Positions 6,035 to 9,368 of a stretch of 9,368 nt of DNA are shown in pieces. The DNA is from Chloroflexota bacterium (GTDB lineage Bacteria; Chloroflexota; Chloroflexia; JAMDCE01): contig JAMDCE010000585.1 of assembly GCA_023489135.1 (NCBI GenBank), forward strand, positions 1 to 9,368, given 5' to 3'. A model generated the notes under the pieces. The model was not told where the DNA came from and made no database searches. It saw nothing but the letters and a program-made list of their open reading frames with translations. The position numbers and the translations under genes were made by a program. Numbering within the stretch: the first letter of the stretch is position 1; the number at the start of each line of letters is the position of its first letter.

Positions 6035-6117
6035 GGGCAGGTGTCCGAGTGGTTAATGGAGCGTGGCTGTAAACCACGTGGCGAGAGCCTACGGAGGTTC
6101 GAATCCTTCCCTGCCCA
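6035..6117 (+). tRNA. tRNA-Tyr, anticodon GTA
   Basis: A complete class II cloverleaf is visible. The seven-pair acceptor is GGGCAGG (6035-6041) with CCTGCCC (6110-6116), and A6117 is the discriminator. The D stem pairs 6044-6046 with 6058-6060. The anticodon stem is CGTGG/CCACG around CTGTAAA, with GTA at 6069-6071. The long variable arm has a GGC/GCC stem (6080-6082, 6087-6089). The T arm is GGAGG-TTCGAAT-CCTTC (6093-6109). The next bases are CCC, so the 3' CCA is not encoded and must be added. No clear terminator follows. Confidence 0.96.
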
Positions 6118-6239
6118 CCCAGTTTACTACAGCAAGAGCCCCCCTCAGTCTCGAGGCAATCTTGTTTCAGCTACCGATTTCCCGTACGAGGGTAAGGAAG
6201 AGGCTGCTGATACTCCGCTCAGCAAACGAGAGGGTGGAC

Positions 6240-6386
6240 ATGATCTGCAGGTTCCTGATCCTTCTGACGTTTGAAGCGAACGACGACACCCTAACAGTAC
6301 AGTTCTCCACGGAGCAGGCGAGTAAGGCATTAAAGGCAGGATTGACCGGGACAGAACTGGTGAAGGCGTTGGATATCTCGTCTTAA
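6240..6386 (+). CDS. Possible 48-residue small protein, unrecognised
   Basis: ATG at 6240 opens a 48-codon frame ending TAA 6384-6386. GAGAGGG lies five bases upstream. The product begins with a short hydrophobic stretch (ICRFLILLTF), then a polar part with a helix-like 'STEQASKALKAGLTGTELVKAL'. It lies 122 bases after the tRNA, on the same strand, and could share its transcript. It converges on the receiver gene. I know no homologue, and chance is a real possibility at this length. Confidence 0.35.
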   Translation: MICRFLILLTFEANDDTLTVQFSTEQASKALKAGLTGTELVKALDISS

Positions 6387-6427
6387 AGGTGAAGGAGGGC
6401 AGACTTGCCGTAGCTGACGAGTAAACG

Positions 6428-6868
6428 CTACACCATCTCGTCATTCTGCGATTCGAGAGCTTCCGCGCTCGGTCTCATTCCTCCGCCTGACCCCGGATTC
6501 TCACTCACATAGACCGCGACGCAGCGCAGCAACTCATCCAAATCAAACGGTTTGCTCAGGTGACCCTCTGCTTGAATCTCTGCGTCGGCGATTCTCCCCT
6601 CTTCAGCCGCAGTCAATAGAACGATAGGTGTGGCGTGGTCGTACATTCTCCGAAAGCGAGCCAAGAACTCGGGGCCGTCCATCACGGGCATCCACACGTC
6701 CAACAGAATGAGTGCAGGCATTTCCTTGGCCACCTTGGCGAGGGCATCGCGACCGTCAGTGGCGGGGACTACTCGGTACCCTTCTTCGGTCAGAATGACG
6801 GCAATTAAGTCTAGCAGGTCAAGGTCGTCCTCGACTACCATGACGGATTTATGTTTTTCGGTGGTCAT
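6428..6868 (-). CDS. Stand-alone receiver-domain response regulator
   Basis: The 146-residue cytoplasmic protein is a single CheY-like receiver. Its acidic pocket is E13/D14 (VVEDD), the phosphoacceptor is D57 (LLDVWMP), the switch residue is T86 (VLLTA) and the conserved lysine is K106 (LSKPFD). A roughly 25-residue Gly/Ser-rich and acidic tail follows, with no DNA-binding or enzymatic output domain. The start ATG (6868-6866) shares one base with the kinase stop TGA (6870-6868), a translational coupling arrangement. AAAGGA lies seven to eight bases upstream, inside the kinase gene. It is almost certainly the partner of that kinase and must act through protein contacts or a phosphorelay. Confidence 0.9.
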   Translation of the reverse strand: MTTEKHKSVMVVEDDLDLLDLIAVILTEEGYRVVPATDGRDALAKVAKEMPALILLDVWMPVMDGPEFLARFRRMYDHATPIVLLTAAEEGRIADAEIQAEGHLSKPFDLDELLRCVAVYVSENPGSGGGMRPSAEALESQNDEMV

Positions 6869-9009
6869 CAGTTTTCCTTTCTAGAGAGAGGAAGGCTGAA
6901 GTAGAAAGTGCTTCCTTTTCCTTCTTCACTCTCAAACCGTATCCTTCCATTGTGTCTCTCGACTACTTGTCGGCTGATGTATAATCCCACTCCCATCCCG
7001 CCAAAGTCGTAGGGGGTGCCGGCGTGAGCCCTGTAGAATTGTTCGAAGATTCGTTCTTGCCTTTCTTTGGGGATGCCAACGCCTCTGTCTCTTACCGCTA
7101 CGATCGCCTCGTCCTCTGATATCATCACCCTTGTCTCGATATCACCACCTTCCGGCGAGTACCGAATGGCGTTATCCAGCAGGTTTATCAACACCTGCTC
7201 CAGGCGATTCCGGTCGGCCTCTATGATGGCCGACGCCGGACCTTGAAAGAGCAAGTGATGTTTGTCGGTTGTCGGCGCTATGCCTTCCACTACCTCTTTG
7301 GCCAGTTTCACCAAGTCTATTCTCTCCTTTCGAAGCTCCATCCGGCCTAACTGCAACCGGGACACTTCCAGCAGTTCCTGCACCAGCCGCGACAGACGGT
7401 CTGACTGCCGATCGATGATTTTCAGAATCTTGCCTTCTCGGGGATCATGTCCCTCTGGAGCCCAGCGTTGGAGAAGTTGGGTGTAGCCCTTGATGGAAGC
7501 TACGGGCGTCTTCAGTTCGTGGGCGGCCATAGACAGGAACTCATCCCTGAGCCGCTCCAAACGCCGGTGTTCAGTGATGTCGCTGTAATGCTCAATTCTT
7601 CCCAGGAGTTGGCCGTCCGAGTAGACTGGAGCAGCGTAGAGGCGGAAGATCCGTGGCGTGGGGCGGACTAGCTCCACCTCTTCCTCAAGCACCGCCGTGG
7701 CGTGTTCGCTTAAATAACGTCGCCTTTGCAAGAAGGCCTCGGGGTCGCGCGTCAAGGCTGCTATACGTGTCGCCATCACCTCATCCTTCTGTCCGAGCAC
7801 ATCCTCTGCCTGTAGCCCAAACCACTCTTCCATTCTCTTATTCAGGAAACCTATCCGGCCATCCAGATCTTCCATAACGACGGCATGGTCTGTTGCTGTC
7901 AGGATGGCCTTGAGTTGAGCGTTGGATTCGCCTAGGTCGTCCAGCGTTATCTCCAGTCGGGCGGCCATCTCGTTGAAGACGGTGCCCAGTCTCTCCATCT
8001 CGTCTCCAGTGGCGATGGTCACTCGGCGACTCAACTCTCCTTTTCCTATGGCGATGGCCTGGGCCGTCAGTTGTTTGAGGGGCGAGACCAGGAACCAGGC
8101 CAGGAGAGAAGCGAGGCCCAGGGCCAGCACCGCTAAACCGCTGTAACTCAAAAGCCGCAGACGCAGGGCTACGGTTGCGTGGGCCAGGGCTTCTTCCACC
8201 GGCAAAGTCGCGCCAACCACCCAGCCGTACTTGGGGCTGGTGGCGAGGGCACCAAGCCTGACATCGCCTATCGGGCTGAGGAAGGATCTCAAACGGACCG
8301 GTTTTCCGGACAGGGCCTGTTGAATGGAGGGGAAGCGAGAGTAATCCCGCTCCCAGAAGGCCATCTGCTGTCTACGAGTGTCGAAGGCGGCTCTGGCTTT
8401 GTGATCCGTGGTGAAGATGTCCTGGCCTGGCGCTAAGGGTACCCCGGCCAGCTTTCGGGCAAGCAGATCGGGAACCAGCGTCACCGAGACCACGCCGACG
8501 GGCTGGCCCTTGTCGTCGCGAATGGGGACGGCAGCGGCGATAGCGGGGCGGAAGGTCCTCCGGGAAATGAGCACCTCCGAAACTGCGGGGGTATTGGTAG
8601 CCAACACCTCTTGGAAGTAGGGCCGGTCGGCGACACTCGCCCGGGAGGCACCAGGGGAATAGGGGAGCGAAGTGCCGGCGTTCCAGCCTCGGATATCATA
8701 GACGTTTATGCGCTCGTATTGAGGGTAGAGAGGGGCCAGGCTTTGGAGGTAGGGATCTAGCTGGGACGTATCGAAAGTTTGAGCAACTGGCTGGCTGGCC
8801 ATGAACGTGCCCACGGCGATGGCCTCATCGAAGGTGGTATCTAACACTGCTCCTACGGTCTGAGCAATGCGCATCTGCTCGTCCAGCGCTCCTTCGATGT
8901 CTCGCTCGCTCTCGACCCTGAAATCGGCGATCAGAATGCCGAAGATGGGAAGAAGAACGAAGAGGAAGCTGGCCAACAACTTGACGCGTAAACTGAACGG
9001 CAATCTCAC
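6868..9009 (-). CDS. Membrane sensor histidine kinase, dCache-HAMP-PAS-HisKA-HATPase
   Basis: The 713-residue inner-membrane kinase has TM1 at about 8-29 and an extracytoplasmic region to about 280. That region looks like dCache ('RINVYDIRGWN', 'DRPYFQEVLATNTPAVSEVL', 'AAAVPIRDDKGQPVGVVSVTL', 'YGWVVGATLP'). TM2 is at about 285-308, HAMP at about 306-360 and a PAS domain at about 362-480. The phosphoacceptor H-box is MAAHELKTP (H497). ATP-binding boxes are N609/N613 (INLLDNAIRYSP), DRGVGIP (641-647), IFEQFYR and GGMGVGLYI (670-678). All are intact. The start is GTG 9009-9007 with AAAGGG about six bases upstream. It follows the solute-binding protein gene by 44 bases and is coupled to the receiver gene. 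The ligand is unknown. The extracellular part lacks the W-containing amino-acid-binding motif I recall for some dCache domains. Confidence 0.92.
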   Translation of the reverse strand: MRLPFSLRVKLLASFLFVLLPIFGILIADFRVESERDIEGALDEQMRIAQTVGAVLDTTFDEAIAVGTFMASQPVAQTFDTSQLDPYLQSLAPLYPQYERINVYDIRGWNAGTSLPYSPGASRASVADRPYFQEVLATNTPAVSEVLISRRTFRPAIAAAVPIRDDKGQPVGVVSVTLVPDLLARKLAGVPLAPGQDIFTTDHKARAAFDTRRQQMAFWERDYSRFPSIQQALSGKPVRLRSFLSPIGDVRLGALATSPKYGWVVGATLPVEEALAHATVALRLRLLSYSGLAVLALGLASLLAWFLVSPLKQLTAQAIAIGKGELSRRVTIATGDEMERLGTVFNEMAARLEITLDDLGESNAQLKAILTATDHAVVMEDLDGRIGFLNKRMEEWFGLQAEDVLGQKDEVMATRIAALTRDPEAFLQRRRYLSEHATAVLEEEVELVRPTPRIFRLYAAPVYSDGQLLGRIEHYSDITEHRRLERLRDEFLSMAAHELKTPVASIKGYTQLLQRWAPEGHDPREGKILKIIDRQSDRLSRLVQELLEVSRLQLGRMELRKERIDLVKLAKEVVEGIAPTTDKHHLLFQGPASAIIEADRNRLEQVLINLLDNAIRYSPEGGDIETRVMISEDEAIVAVRDRGVGIPKERQERIFEQFYRAHAGTPYDFGGMGVGLYISRQVVERHNGRIRFESEEGKGSTFYFSLPLSRKEN

Positions 9010-9053
9010 GTTGGCCCTTTTCCTTTCCAGTGGTTCTCTCTAAGGTTCTAGCC

Positions 9054-9368
9054 TTACTTAGTGGAGTAAAAAGCCTTCAACAACTGCCAGACTTCTTTCT
9101 GGCTCTCTCGCCCGATTCTTTCCGTGATCTGCTCCCACGCTATTGCCGTCTCTTCCATCGCCTGCTCTGGCGTCTTGGTGCCGATGTAAGCGTCCCTGAC
9201 GTTCTGGTCCAGGGCGTCGTAATACTCCTCAGCACTTTGGAGGACGACATCCGGCACGCCCAGTTCCGCGTTCCTTAGCATAGCCAAGAGGAAATCCTCG
9301 CCGTAGGCCTTTTTCACCAATGGACTACCGTAGTCGCTGTAGCGATAGGGATCGAGAAAGCCCAATCC
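9054..9368 (-). CDS. ABC transporter solute-binding protein (family 1, sugar-type), C-terminal part
   Basis: About 104 C-terminal residues are visible. The frame is open to the right edge and the start lies outside the window, so the TTG at 9365 is internal. 'DPYRYSDYGSP', 'GVPDVVLQSAEEYYDALDQNVRDAYIGTKTPEQAMEETAIAWEQITERIG' style residues match the end of family 1 extracellular binding proteins for sugars or polyols, where a substrate-facing GVP...YYDAL helix and a 'tpeeAld...w..i..' helix close the fold. It would capture substrate outside the membrane for an ABC permease, whose genes are not in view. It precedes the kinase by 44 bases without a visible terminator. The substrate cannot be told. 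Confidence 0.8.
   Translation of the reverse strand, partial: GLGFLDPYRYSDYGSPLVKKAYGEDFLLAMLRNAELGVPDVVLQSAEEYYDALDQNVRDAYIGTKTPEQAMEETAIAWEQITERIGRESQKEVWQLLKAFYSTK

Noticed and set aside
5669..6077. Minus-strand ORFs of 96 and 118 codons over the tRNA-Tyr promoter and tRNA 5' part
   Set aside because: They cross a consensus promoter, a repeat array and a structured tRNA gene, and have no recognisable protein features.
6035..6117. tRNA-Tyr as an integration site for a mobile element
   Set aside because: No repeat of the tRNA 3' end, integrase or phage-like gene is present in the window.
6041..6274. Plus-strand ORFs starting inside the tRNA
   Set aside because: Their first codons are tRNA sequence. 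Only the internal ATG at 6240 has a plausible ribosome site.

Overview
The window looks like part of a Chloroflexota (Chloroflexi) chromosome. The main clue is a secreted subtilisin that ends in two copies of a module around 'QYFERARFEYHPE', a type I associate with that phylum. The G-rich intergenic repeats with TAGGGGCG cores fit too. This placement is recalled, not computed. Coding density is normal, GC is moderately high, and alternative starts (TTG, GTG) are used. I see no phage, IS transposase, CRISPR array or defence cluster.

Layout, left to right. (1) 2-988 (+): the 3' part of a YyaL/DUF255-family protein, carrying a perfect 12-bp in-frame tandem duplication. (2) 1075-2232 (-): N-acetylglucosamine-6-phosphate deacetylase (nagA), convergent with it. 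(3) 2233-2581: a gene-free, repeat-rich spacer with TAGGGGCG half-sites, a 101-bp element with 14-bp inverted ends, and two G-quadruplex-type motifs, one on each strand. (4) 2582-4711 (-): an exported S8 serine protease with prodomain, intact catalytic triad, a carboxypeptidase-regulatory-like domain and two C-terminal repeats. It has a good promoter next to the terminator hairpin of the following gene. (5) 4884-5525 (-): a small exported protein with a helical domain and a Gly/Met-rich tail. A two-copy 11-bp-phased operator-like repeat lies upstream. (6) 5526-6034: a spacer with an octamer array and, on the other strand, a near-consensus sigma70 promoter for (7) tRNA-Tyr(GTA) at 6035-6117. 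(8) 6240-6386 (+): a possible 48-residue small protein. (9) 9368-6428 (-): the end of a sugar-type ABC solute-binding protein, then a dCache-HAMP-PAS histidine kinase and a stand-alone receiver, close enough together to be one transcript.

Functional reading. The solute-binding protein, kinase and receiver may link substrate uptake to signalling. NagA serves amino-sugar (chitin or peptidoglycan) catabolism, and the protease and Met-rich protein are exported. Nothing ties all of these into one new system. The parts most worth a second look are the Met/Gly-rich protein with its operator-like repeat, the solute-binding protein-kinase-receiver group, and the structured repeat spacer at 2233-2581.
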